Shown here piece by piece: positions 36,191 to 45,476 of a stretch of 64,000 nt of DNA. Every line of letters begins with the position of its first letter. The first letter of the stretch is position 1. The translations under genes were made by a program, and so were the position numbers. The notes under the pieces were generated by a model. It ran no database searches and had not been told where the DNA came from. It saw nothing but the letters and a program-made list of their open reading frames with translations. The DNA is from Paraburkholderia unamae. Lineage in GTDB: Bacteria > Pseudomonadota > Gammaproteobacteria > Burkholderiales > Burkholderiaceae. Location of the stretch: the NCBI RefSeq assembly GCF_003268775.1, contig NZ_QLSU01000027.1, positions 1 to 64,000 on the forward strand. The letters are read 5' to 3'.

Positions 36191-36203
36191 GATCGGCTCG
36201 CGT

Positions 36204-36536
36204 TCAGGGTTGCGCGCGCAGGCTGCCTTCGAGACGGTAGAAGTCGAGCGAAGGGGCGGTAAAGAACGATCGCGACGTACCGGCCGCGAAGTCGTCGATG
36301 TGCACGACGGTTGCGCGGCTGGCTTCCTGCCACGAAATTGCGTAGGTCTCGCCTGCGATGTGCTGCCAGGTATAAGCGACTTCGCCTTTCGCGCCCGTGA
36401 AATCGCCTTCGACGATTTCGTAGCGCATGTGCATGCCGTCTTCTGCATAGGCGTTGATCGCCGTGAGGCCGTCGTAACGAACTTCAAAGGTCTTGCCCGC
36501 GAACGGAGGGCGTCGGGTCGGTGCGTTCATGCTCAT
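36204..36536 (-). CDS. MoaF-related small beta-barrel protein
   Basis: The 110-residue protein starts MSMNAPTRRPPFAGKTFEVR and has the FAGKTFEVRYDG and GEVAYTWQHIAGETYAISW segments seen in MoaF-domain proteins, which adopt a lipocalin-like barrel. Despite the name, no proven link to molybdenum cofactor exists for such stand-alone proteins. AGGA precedes the ATG. It sits between an MFS exporter gene and an LLM flavoenzyme gene, with gaps of 42 and 13 bases, and may bind or modify their small-molecule substrate. Confidence 0.7.
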   Translation of the reverse strand: MSMNAPTRRPPFAGKTFEVRYDGLTAINAYAEDGMHMRYEIVEGDFTGAKGEVAYTWQHIAGETYAISWQEASRATVVHIDDFAAGTSRSFFTAPSLDFYRLEGSLRAQP

Positions 36537-36578
36537 GGGTTCCTGCTGACAGGTTTCTGTGAAAGAGGAGGAAGCGGT

Positions 36579-37781
36579 TCAGTGCGCGGCTTCCACGGGC
36601 TCTGCCGTGCGCTCGGGCAGACCTTCGCGGCGGTCGAGACGGCCGCTCAGCGCGGTGAGGGCGAAGGCGCCGAGCGTGACGGCGGCGGCGATCCAGGGCG
36701 TGTGGCCGAGACCGATATGCGCGACGATCAGCCCGCCGAGCGACGAGCCGCCCGCCACGCCGAGGTTGAACGCGGCGATATTGAAGCCCGATGCGACATC
36801 GGCGGATTCGGGGGCGAAATGACGCGCCTGCTTGACGACATACACCTGCAAGCCCGGCACGTTGCCGAACGCGACCGCGCCCCAGCACAGCATGGTGATC
36901 ACGGCGAGCCACGGGGTGTGGATCGTGAACGTGAGCGCGAACAGAACGGCGGCGAGCAGCAGGAAGATGCGCTTGAGCGCCTTCACCGGGCCCACGCGGT
37001 CGGCGAGCTTGCCGCCCCACACATTGCCGGCCGCGACGGACACGCCATAGGCGACGAGCACGATGCTGACCTCGGAAGGCGTGAACCCCGTGATCTGTTC
37101 GAGCAATGGCGCCATGAACGTGAAGGCGATGAGCGAGCCGCCGTAGCCCACCGCGGTCATGGCATAGACCAGCGCGAGACGCGGCTCCGCGAGCACGCGA
37201 AATTGCTTGAGCAGACCGGCAGGTCGCGTATGCGCGAGGTGGCGCGGCACGAAGGCCACGGCCCCGAGAAACGCGATCAGGCCAAACAGGGCGACGACGA
37301 AGAACGTGGCTCGCCAGCCGAAGTGCTGGCCGATAAAGGTGCCGAGCGGAATGCCCGCGACGAAGGCGACCGTCATGCCGCTGAACATGGTGGCGATCGC
37401 GCTGGCGGCCTTGTCCTTGGGCACGAGCGTCGTTGCGATGATCGTGCCTACGGAGAAGAACACGCCGTGGGCGAGACCGGTGAGTATGCGCGCGACGATC
37501 AACGATTCGTAACTGGGCGCGCGCCAGGCGACGAGGTTGCCGATGGTGAAAAGCGCCATCAGTCCCGCGAGCAGGAGCTTGCGCGGCATGCGCCCGGTCA
37601 GGGCGGTGAGCAGGGGCGCGCCGACTGCGACGCTCAATGCGTAAAGGCTCACGAGGAGGCCTGCCGAGGGCAGGCTGATGCCGAGGTCGGACGAAATCGT
37701 CGGTATCAGGCCGACGATCACGAACTCGGTCGTGCCGATGGCGAACGCGCTGATGGTGAGCGCGAGGAGGGCGAGGGGCAT
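36579..37781 (-). CDS. MFS exporter, DHA1 (AraJ/YdhP-like) family
   Basis: The 400-residue protein begins MPLALLALTISAFAIGTTEF and has GTTEFVIVGLIPTISSDLG, the usual start of AraJ/YdhP-type exporters, with about 12 membrane helices. Relatives export sugars, purines or drugs. It is the first gene of the minus-strand operon that continues with the MoaF-like, LLM and dkgB genes. TTTTGATT occurs twice upstream (37833-37840 and 37866-37873), 33 bases apart, and could be a regulator site. Confidence 0.85.
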   Translation of the reverse strand: MPLALLALTISAFAIGTTEFVIVGLIPTISSDLGISLPSAGLLVSLYALSVAVGAPLLTALTGRMPRKLLLAGLMALFTIGNLVAWRAPSYESLIVARILTGLAHGVFFSVGTIIATTLVPKDKAASAIATMFSGMTVAFVAGIPLGTFIGQHFGWRATFFVVALFGLIAFLGAVAFVPRHLAHTRPAGLLKQFRVLAEPRLALVYAMTAVGYGGSLIAFTFMAPLLEQITGFTPSEVSIVLVAYGVSVAAGNVWGGKLADRVGPVKALKRIFLLLAAVLFALTFTIHTPWLAVITMLCWGAVAFGNVPGLQVYVVKQARHFAPESADVASGFNIAAFNLGVAGGSSLGGLIVAHIGLGHTPWIAAAVTLGAFALTALSGRLDRREGLPERTAEPVEAAH

Positions 37782-37994
37782 GGTTTGCGGTCCTGGCTTC
37801 GATGAAGACGGGACGGAGTGTGCGCCCTTTACTTTTGATTAAAAACTCGTCTATTCGTCAAATTGTTTTGATTTGAAGTCAAGAATGCCGCGCGCGGCGC
37901 ACGCTTCGGCGGCGCGCGCGCGGCCTTTCGGCGGGCGGCACGGCGGGCAAGGGTGGAGATCACCGGTTTACGCCCTCGGCGGAGTGTGCAAGTA

Positions 37995-38040
37995 TCCCTC
38001 GCAGCGCGTAGCGCCGTTACGCTTGCTCTCTTGCGAGGGA
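37995..38040 (+). promoter_or_regulatory. leader hairpin that covers the ribosome-binding site of the 439-residue gene
   Basis: TCCCTCGCA (37995-38003) pairs exactly with TGCGAGGGA (38032-38040). The right arm contains the SD GAGGGA, four bases before ATG 38045. A second stem, GCGTA with TACGC (38006-38010 and 38018-38022), nests inside. If transcribed, this 9-bp stem would block translation unless opened. Regulation by temperature, ligand or small RNA is inference. Confidence 0.45.
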
Positions 38041-38044
38041 CAGA

Positions 38045-39364
38045 ATGGACTGGAGGTTCTGGAAGACGGAAAAGCGCCCCGAGGAGGCGCGCAACTGGCC
38101 CACCGATACGCATGAATCGATACGGCAACTCCTCGCCATGTATCAGAATGTGGGAGCCGCGCCGTTTGCAAACTGGGCCGCACCCGGCATTGCTTTCACG
38201 CCCGAGGTCGAAGCGATCGCCCAAAACGGGGTCAAGGGCTACCAGCTCGCGCTCTGGTTCTGGCTGTTCGCCGAGAAGCACGGCACCATCGCCGCGCGCA
38301 TGGCGCGCGAAACATTCTGCCTGCTTGCCGATGCGGCCCAGCCCGCGTCGGGCGACGCCATCGACGCGCTTCTCGACACGGAAAACCGCCTGGCGCGCTC
38401 GGTCGAGGCGATTTCGGCCGAACAGCGCACCTTCAGGCAGGAGGGCCTGCTGGTGGAGCTGCCCATGGAATTCTTTCTGGCCACAGGCACGCTCAGGTTC
38501 AGGCCCGACTCACCTTACGCGGGCAGCGCAGACGCCTCCCTGCAAGGCAATGACTACAAGCTGGCGGACTGCTTTCGCCACGCCACGGACGAGGCGTTGT
38601 CTCTTTTCCGGCCGATGATAGAGGCGGTCGAATTCAACGCGAAATCGCTGCCCAACTGGAAATGGAGCGTGCGGCCGGGCGCGGCCGAACGCCATCTCCA
38701 GCGGCGTTACAACAATCCGCTGTTCCCGCTGCATCGGCAGATGGTGACGGCGCACGACGTTCATGAAGCGCGCCTTGCCGACAATCAGGCGCTTCAGGAT
38801 GTGCGCAACGAACTCAACGAGGTGAGCCGCGCGTTCTTCGAAAAGCCGGAGCTGCCGTTGAACTGGCTGCCGTACCTCGAAGGCTATCGGGATCATCTGG
38901 ACAGGCTCGATGAACGCCGACTCGCGGCAGGCGGGCAGAACGCCGCGCTCGGAGACGCCATGGCGGCGCTGCGCGCCGATATCCTGGCGACGTGGCGCGG
39001 CGAGATCCAGAACAGCCGGCAGAGCCTCGCCACGCTCGACCAGGACGAAACGCGAAGGGCCGAACGTCGCACGCTGCTGTACGGATGCGACTGGACCGCT
39101 CAACTGCTCAGTCATGGCTCCCTGATACCGCCGGAGGAAGTCGTTCCCGCCTTGCTGAGCGAATCGCCGGCCGAGCTGGAGAAGGCGGTGGCCGGCTTGC
39201 AGGCGGAACCGCGCTTGCACGAGATGCTGGCGCACTGCCGGGCTGCCGCTCATCGGCTCGTGAGCGAGCTTCGCGCGGCAGGCCACAGCGCGCCCGATAT
39301 GGCCGAGAAGCTTCAGATCCTGGAGCGCACCCAGGGCGGTGCGTTGGGGCAGCCGCAGGCCTGA
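38045..39364 (+). CDS. orphan hypothetical protein, 439 residues, mostly helical
   Basis: I do not recognise this protein. It is 439 residues, begins MDWRFWKTEKRPEEARNWPT, and has no signal peptide or clear membrane segment. The N-terminal 100 residues are rich in Trp and aromatic residues (GYQLALWFWLFAEKHG). The middle has a WKWSVRPGAAERHLQRRYNN segment. The last 200 residues look like amphipathic helices rich in Ala, Arg, Glu and Leu. GAGGGA just upstream supports the start, but that site lies in a hairpin. It stands alone between two divergently placed minus-strand operons, so neighbours give no clear clue. Confidence 0.7.
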   Translation: MDWRFWKTEKRPEEARNWPTDTHESIRQLLAMYQNVGAAPFANWAAPGIAFTPEVEAIAQNGVKGYQLALWFWLFAEKHGTIAARMARETFCLLADAAQPASGDAIDALLDTENRLARSVEAISAEQRTFRQEGLLVELPMEFFLATGTLRFRPDSPYAGSADASLQGNDYKLADCFRHATDEALSLFRPMIEAVEFNAKSLPNWKWSVRPGAAERHLQRRYNNPLFPLHRQMVTAHDVHEARLADNQALQDVRNELNEVSRAFFEKPELPLNWLPYLEGYRDHLDRLDERRLAAGGQNAALGDAMAALRADILATWRGEIQNSRQSLATLDQDETRRAERRTLLYGCDWTAQLLSHGSLIPPEEVVPALLSESPAELEKAVAGLQAEPRLHEMLAHCRAAAHRLVSELRAAGHSAPDMAEKLQILERTQGGALGQPQA

Positions 39365-39408
39365 CGCGAGTGACTGGCATGCGGCTTATGACCCGCTTCA
39401 GGCCCGCT

Positions 39409-40170
39409 TCAGGTCTTCAGGCGGTAACCGGTCTTGAAGATCCAGGCGGTGATGCCGAGGAACAGGGCGAGAAAGGCGGCCGTCATGCCGAGGCTCACGC
39501 CGACGTTTACGTCTGCGAGCCCGTAGAAGCTCCAGCGAAAACCGCTGATGAGGTAGACGATCGGGTTGAACAGCGTGATCACGCGCCACGCAGGCGGCAG
39601 CATGTCGATCGAGTAGAAGCTGCCGCCAAGGAACGTGAGCGGCGTGATGATGAGGAGCGGCACGATTTGCAGCTTCTCGAAGTTGTCCGCCCAGATGCCG
39701 ATGATGAAGCCGAGCAGGCTGAACGTGATGGCCGTGAGCAGCAGGAACAGCACCATCCATAACGGATGCTGGATCTGGATCGGCACGAACAGCGCCGCCG
39801 TCGCGAGGATGATGACCCCGAGCAGCACCGACTTGGTCGCCGCCGCGCCGACATAGCTGATGACGATTTCGAAGTAGGACACGGGCGCCGACAGCAGTTC
39901 GTAGATCGTGCCCGTGAAGCGCGGAAAGTAGATGCCGAATGACGCGTTCGAGATGCTTTGCGAGAGCAGCGACAGCATGATCAGGCCGGGCACGATGAAC
40001 GCGCCGTAGCTCACGCCGTTCACCTCCTGGATGCGCGAACCGATCGCGGAGCCGAACACGATGAAGTAGAGCGAAGTCGAGATCACCGGCGCGACGATGC
40101 TCTGCATCAGCGTGCGCCGCGTGCGCGCCATTTCGAAGCGGTAGATGGCGCGAATTGCGTAGACGTTCAT
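39409..40170 (-). CDS. ABC-2 type exporter permease (YadH-like)
   Basis: The 253-residue membrane protein has the ABC-2 permease pattern, with FVAPVISTSLYFIVFGSAIG-like and VSYFEIVISYVGAA segments and about six helices; it starts MNVYAIRAIYRFEMARTRRT. It follows the ATPase gene by only seven bases. Two permeases and two ATPases would make the transporter. YadGH-like exporters are widespread, but their substrate is not established. Confidence 0.87.
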   Translation of the reverse strand: MNVYAIRAIYRFEMARTRRTLMQSIVAPVISTSLYFIVFGSAIGSRIQEVNGVSYGAFIVPGLIMLSLLSQSISNASFGIYFPRFTGTIYELLSAPVSYFEIVISYVGAAATKSVLLGVIILATAALFVPIQIQHPLWMVLFLLLTAITFSLLGFIIGIWADNFEKLQIVPLLIITPLTFLGGSFYSIDMLPPAWRVITLFNPIVYLISGFRWSFYGLADVNVGVSLGMTAAFLALFLGITAWIFKTGYRLKT

Positions 40171-40177
40171 CGGTTGC

Positions 40178-41158
<981 letters not shown>

Positions 41159-41313
41159 GTGCGTGACATTACCAGAAACGGGGGCAAGGCAGGGGGCGGC
41201 CTCTCAGAGGCAGGGATGGGCGCGTGTCGATGGGGGATCGACGGCCGGCAGACGCGAGGGCGGCCGTGTTCGACCCTGTGGTGAGGGTCGGGCCGCCGCT
41301 CGGGGGGGATCGA

Positions 41314-42450
41314 CTAGCTCAGCGTGGCGAAGGCCGCGGGCGTGAAATCGGCAATCGTATCCACGCGATTATTGCGAATCTTGTCCAGCCACGCAGGGTC
41401 CTGAAGCAACGGACGGCCGACTGCGACCAGGTCGAATTCGTCGCGTTCCAGTCGCGCCAGCATGTCGTCCAGCGAAGTCGCTTGCGCGTTCTTGCCCGCC
41501 ATCGACTCGTAGACGTCACCGATCAGGCCAACGGAGCCCACCGTGATGGCGGTGACGCCGGTGAGCTTCTTCGCCCAGCCCGCCAGATTCAATTGCGCAT
41601 CGAACTCGGGGAAGGCCGCTTGCGAGAATCGCTGTTGGGAGAGATGGAACGCATCCGCACCGGCATCGACGAGCGCGCCGAGCCACGTTTCGAGCACTTG
41701 AGGCGTGGGCGCGAGGCGCGCATTGAAATCCTTGGGCTTCCATTGCGACAGGCGAAGCATGACGGGGAAGCCGGGGCTCACCACGGCGCGAATCGCTTGC
41801 AGGATCTCGATCGCAAAGCGCGAGCGATCGAGCAGTGTCGAACCGCCATAGTGGTCGCTGCGCTGATTCAAATCTTCGGAGAAAAACTGGTTGATCAGGT
41901 AGTTGTGCGCACCGTGCAATTCAATACCGTCGAAACCGATTCTTTCGGCGTCGGCCGCCGCGCGCGCGAAGGCGTCGATGGTCGCCGCCACCTCGGCATC
42001 GCTCATCGGGCGGCCTGCCGGCTGGCCCGTCAAGGCAAGACCCGAAGGACTCTCGTAGGGCGCGGGTGGCGTCCAGTCGGCACCCAGCATCGAGCGTTTC
42101 TGCCCCACGTGTATCAGTTGCGGCGCGATACGTCCGCCCGCCGCGTGGACCTCGTCGACGATCGTTTTCCAGCTTGCCAGCGCCGCCTCACCATGAAGCT
42201 GCGGCATGTCCGGCTCGTTGCGCGCGGCAGGGCGGCCGATGCCCGCGGCCTCCGTGATGATGAGACCCACGCCGTGCTCGGCGCGGCGGCGGTAATAGGC
42301 GGCCGTTTCGGCGGTGGGCACGCCGGCCGGCGACAAGGACCGTGTCATCGGCGCCATGACCACGCGGTTCGGCAAATCGAGTGTATTCAGACGATAAGGA
42401 CGAAATAGAACGTCCAGGTTGGGCTGTGTCGTTTTCGTGCCTGCTGCCAT
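41314..42450 (-). CDS. Old Yellow Enzyme family ene-reductase (NemA-like)
   Basis: The 378-residue FMN enzyme has the OYE active site His179-Gly-Ala-His182 with Tyr184 (HGAHNYLINQFF) and continues NQRSDHYGGSTLLDRSRF; the N-terminal loop is MAPMTRS. It reduces activated C=C bonds of enones, maleimides or nitro compounds with NAD(P)H. GGAG lies nine bases before ATG 42450. It stands alone, with inverted and repeated motifs upstream that may bind a regulator responding to electrophiles. Confidence 0.9.
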   Translation of the reverse strand: MAAGTKTTQPNLDVLFRPYRLNTLDLPNRVVMAPMTRSLSPAGVPTAETAAYYRRRAEHGVGLIITEAAGIGRPAARNEPDMPQLHGEAALASWKTIVDEVHAAGGRIAPQLIHVGQKRSMLGADWTPPAPYESPSGLALTGQPAGRPMSDAEVAATIDAFARAAADAERIGFDGIELHGAHNYLINQFFSEDLNQRSDHYGGSTLLDRSRFAIEILQAIRAVVSPGFPVMLRLSQWKPKDFNARLAPTPQVLETWLGALVDAGADAFHLSQQRFSQAAFPEFDAQLNLAGWAKKLTGVTAITVGSVGLIGDVYESMAGKNAQATSLDDMLARLERDEFDLVAVGRPLLQDPAWLDKIRNNRVDTIADFTPAAFATLS

Positions 42451-42557
42451 TCGGTATTCTCCGTGATGATCGAGCCCGTCGATCTGTTTCGCTGCGAGTT
42501 CGGGCTCGAAGCCATTGGCCTGAAACGAATGGTATACGCTGGCTATCCACGGTCAAT

Positions 42558-42595
42558 TACGCACCGCGAAGTGCGTAGGTATACTCGAGGATACC
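42558..42595. promoter_or_regulatory. inverted repeats upstream of the ene-reductase gene
   Basis: TACGCAC and GTGCGTA (42558-42577) are perfect 7-bp arms around CGCGAA. The next 18 bases, GGTATACTCGAGGATACC (42578-42595), are a palindrome with one mismatched pair. GGTATAC also occurs at 42531-42537. They lie 80 to 145 bases upstream of the ene-reductase and 59 bases past the MFS stop, so an operator and a terminator are both possible. Confidence 0.35.
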
Positions 42596-42653
42596 GGCAT
42601 GGCACGTGAAACCGGCACCGTGCTCTTTGCGCACGGCGCCTTCCATGGCTCGG

Positions 42654-43985
42654 CTAGCCAGGCGTCGCCTGCCGGATCGCTCCGGATTCCGGGTTATTCG
42701 GACTCCTGATTCTGCTCGCCGCGAAAATGCCGGCAACCACGCAGAACGCGATGAAGTACCAGCCGTTCGTGTAGTTCTTGTGGCCGAGTGCATCCACGGT
42801 AACCAGCGCGGCGAAAATCTTGGCCGAGAACGCCGCCACGAAATAACCGGCGCCGTTCACGAATCCCATTGCCTTGCCGTACACCTCGGGCGAGAAAATC
42901 TCGGCGGGAAGCGCAAGGAACGGCCCCCATGCCATATTGCCGAAGAAGCCCATGCCGCAGAGCGCAACGGCGAGCAGCGCGTGGCTCGCATGCTGGAGCG
43001 TGCCGAGCATCACGACGAACGGCGCAAGACCGATAAAGCACACGAGAATCATGATCTTGCGGTTGCCGTTGAATACCTTGTCCGACATATACGACGAAAT
43101 GAAACTGCCGATCGCGCCCGCCGCGAAATAAAGGCCGCTCCACCAGCCCATGGTTTGCAGCTTGAATCCGAAAGCGTCGGAGAGATAAAGCGGAATCCAG
43201 GTCAGCGCGCCATAAAGCGTGATCTGCATGACGATATCGACGAACACCACCGCCACATACGTCTGGTTCTTGAACAGATCGAGAAAGCGAACGCCGCCGT
43301 TCTTGAGGATCACGCTTTGCGCCTGCGCGTATTGACCGCGTTTCAGGGTGCCCGCCTCGATTTCGTCGCGATACGCGTACTCCAGATCGGCCTCGGTCGC
43401 ATGCCGGTATTGCTCGGGGCGATCGAACACGAGCAGCACGATCATGAGCAGCGGCACGACGCCCAGCGCTCCAGTCACGAAGAACACAATGCGCCAGCTA
43501 TTGGCGTGAGCGGCGAATTGCGTGGCCAGCACGCTCGCCCATGCGGGCGTGAGAATCCAGGCCCATGCGAGCAGCGATTGCGCGCGGGCGCGGCCTTCCT
43601 TGTTGAACCAGCGCATCAGCACGCGCGCGGACGGCACGTATTCGGTGCCGACCAGTACGCCGAAGATGGCCATTCGCCACAAGTATTCCTCTCGCGTCTG
43701 GATCAGGCCCATGAACATCGTCATGACCGACCATGCGATCACCGAAAAGATCAGCATTTTCTTCGCGCCGAAGCGGTCGGTGAGCAGCCCCGACACGTAT
43801 TGCGAAGGTCCGTAGAACAGCAGCATCAGGAATGCGCCCGTACCGATGTCGGCCGTGCTGAGCCCGAGGTCGTGGGCGATGGCGGGGTTGAGCACGCTGC
43901 TTTTCACGCGATCGAGGTACTGGATGCTGTACGCGACGAATAGAACGATCGCGATGATCCAGCGGTAGGCCACGCGTTGCTTCAT
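42654..43985 (-). CDS. MFS transporter, ACS family
   Basis: The 443-residue protein starts MKQRVAYRWIIAIVLFVAYS and has SIQYLDRVKSSVLNPAI in helix 1 and LLTDRFGAKKM in loop 2-3, the ACS anion:cation symporter pattern. AGGAGA precedes the ATG. It is divergent from the FAD oxidoreductase, dehydratase and GntR genes and shares their promoter region, so it probably imports their sugar-acid-like substrate. Confidence 0.86.
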   Translation of the reverse strand: MKQRVAYRWIIAIVLFVAYSIQYLDRVKSSVLNPAIAHDLGLSTADIGTGAFLMLLFYGPSQYVSGLLTDRFGAKKMLIFSVIAWSVMTMFMGLIQTREEYLWRMAIFGVLVGTEYVPSARVLMRWFNKEGRARAQSLLAWAWILTPAWASVLATQFAAHANSWRIVFFVTGALGVVPLLMIVLLVFDRPEQYRHATEADLEYAYRDEIEAGTLKRGQYAQAQSVILKNGGVRFLDLFKNQTYVAVVFVDIVMQITLYGALTWIPLYLSDAFGFKLQTMGWWSGLYFAAGAIGSFISSYMSDKVFNGNRKIMILVCFIGLAPFVVMLGTLQHASHALLAVALCGMGFFGNMAWGPFLALPAEIFSPEVYGKAMGFVNGAGYFVAAFSAKIFAALVTVDALGHKNYTNGWYFIAFCVVAGIFAASRIRSPNNPESGAIRQATPG

Positions 43986-44025
43986 CTGAGTCTCCTGGTT
44001 GAACCGGCGTTGTATCTTTCTAGTA

Positions 44026-44073
44026 TGTCAGCGGTATGTTGACAGAGTATCGTCCGTATATATAAAGTGTCAA
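44026..44073. promoter_or_regulatory. strong promoter with TGTCA/TGACA operator half-sites
   Basis: TTGACA (44039-44044), 16 bases, and TATAAA (44061-44066) form a good sigma-70 promoter for the FAD oxidoreductase gene at 44099. TGTCA at 44026-44030 and 44068-44072 flank TGACA at 44040-44044, giving inverted pairs that cover the -35 and follow the -10. A repressor bound here would block the polymerase; the GntR protein encoded by the third gene is the obvious candidate. Confidence 0.55.
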
Positions 44074-44098
44074 CCACGGATTTCGACGTGGAGGGGAC

Positions 44099-45445
44099 AT
44101 GAATCAGGGTGGAATCGCGGTCGTGGACGACCGCGCAATGGAAACGCTGGAGGCCGACGTGTTCGTGGCGGGCGGCGGTGCGGCGGGCCTCGCGGCGGCC
44201 GTGACCGCCGCGAGGCAGGGCTTGCGCGTGGTGCTTGCCGAGCGCTACGGGTTCTGCGGCGGCGGCGCCGTGGCCGGACTGTCGGGCACGGTTTGCGGGC
44301 TTTACGAGGCGACCGATTCCGGGGTGGGGCCGAATCAGGTCGTGCATGGTTTCGTCGATGACTTCATCGCGCGGATGAATGCGCGCAACGGCCTGGGCGC
44401 GCCGGTCAAATACGGCAAGACGTGGACGCTCGTGCACGACCCGCTGGTATGGCGCGAAGTCGCCGACGGCATGCTGCGGGAGGCGGGCGTCACCGTCATC
44501 TACCACGCGCTCGTCACGGAGGTGCTCAAGGAGGGCGAAGCGATTCGCGGCGCGCAGCTCTATACGAAGCAGGGCAAGGTGCGCGTGCTCGCGCCCGTGA
44601 CGATCGACGCGAGCGGCGACGCCGATCTCGTGACGATGGCGGGGTGGCGCACCGTTGTCGGCGACCACGGCCGCGTGCAGAACCCGACGATGATCTTCCG
44701 GCTCGGGGGTGTGGACGTCGCAAGATTTCTCGCCGCGCATGGCGAGGACACCATCATGCCGCCCGCCGTTTCCGCGCAGATCGCGCAGGCGAACGAAGCG
44801 GGCTACCGCTTGCCGCGCGCCAAGATCTGGATGTTCCCGACGCCGCAGCCCAACGAGTTGTTGTGCAACTGCACGCGCGTGACGGGCGCCGACGGCCGCG
44901 AGCTCAATCCCGTGATTCACCGCGATTTCACCGAGGCGGAATTCGAAGGCCGCCGCCAGGTGCGCGACTATGCGCGCTTTTTCCGCGAACATCTGAGCGG
45001 CTGCGAAGCGAGCTTCGTGATCGATACCGGCATGCAGGTGGGCGTGCGGCAAACGCGTCAGGCGGCGGGCGTGAGCACGCTGCGCAATGCGGATATTCTC
45101 GCGGGCAGCAAGTTTCGCGACGGCATCGCGCGATCGCCGTGGCCCATCGAACTGCATAGCGGCAGCAAGCCGCGCGTGGAGTGGCTGCTCAACGACTACT
45201 ACGAGGTTCCGTTCGGCTGCTTCGTGCCGGAGGCGGGCGAGAACCTGCTCGTGGCCGGACGCTGCCTGTCCGCCGAGCACGAGGCGGTGGCTTCGGCGCG
45301 CGTGACCGCCCAGTGCTTTTCGTACGGCCACGCCATTGGCCATGCCGCGACGCTCGCGGTGAAGGAACGTATCGACGTGCGCCGTATCGACGGCGCCGAT
45401 GTCCGCCTGCAACTGAATCGCGACGGCGCCCGACTCGATAATTAA
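44099..45445 (+). CDS. FAD-dependent oxidoreductase
   Basis: The 448-residue protein has an N-terminal dinucleotide-binding motif ADVFVAGGGAAGLAAA followed by VLAERYGFCGGGAVAG, typical of the FAD_oxidored group with a flavin-proximal Cys/Gly segment. The late motif CLSAEHEAVASARVTAQCFS closes the FAD site. GGAGGGG precedes the ATG. It is the first gene of an operon with an IlvD/Edd dehydratase and a GntR regulator. Oxidation or dehydrogenation of a sugar-acid-like compound is inferred; the acceptor and substrate are unknown. Confidence 0.84.
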   Translation: MNQGGIAVVDDRAMETLEADVFVAGGGAAGLAAAVTAARQGLRVVLAERYGFCGGGAVAGLSGTVCGLYEATDSGVGPNQVVHGFVDDFIARMNARNGLGAPVKYGKTWTLVHDPLVWREVADGMLREAGVTVIYHALVTEVLKEGEAIRGAQLYTKQGKVRVLAPVTIDASGDADLVTMAGWRTVVGDHGRVQNPTMIFRLGGVDVARFLAAHGEDTIMPPAVSAQIAQANEAGYRLPRAKIWMFPTPQPNELLCNCTRVTGADGRELNPVIHRDFTEAEFEGRRQVRDYARFFREHLSGCEASFVIDTGMQVGVRQTRQAAGVSTLRNADILAGSKFRDGIARSPWPIELHSGSKPRVEWLLNDYYEVPFGCFVPEAGENLLVAGRCLSAEHEAVASARVTAQCFSYGHAIGHAATLAVKERIDVRRIDGADVRLQLNRDGARLDN

Positions 45446-45476
45446 GTGATACTTGAGTCATAACTAAGGATTCCAG

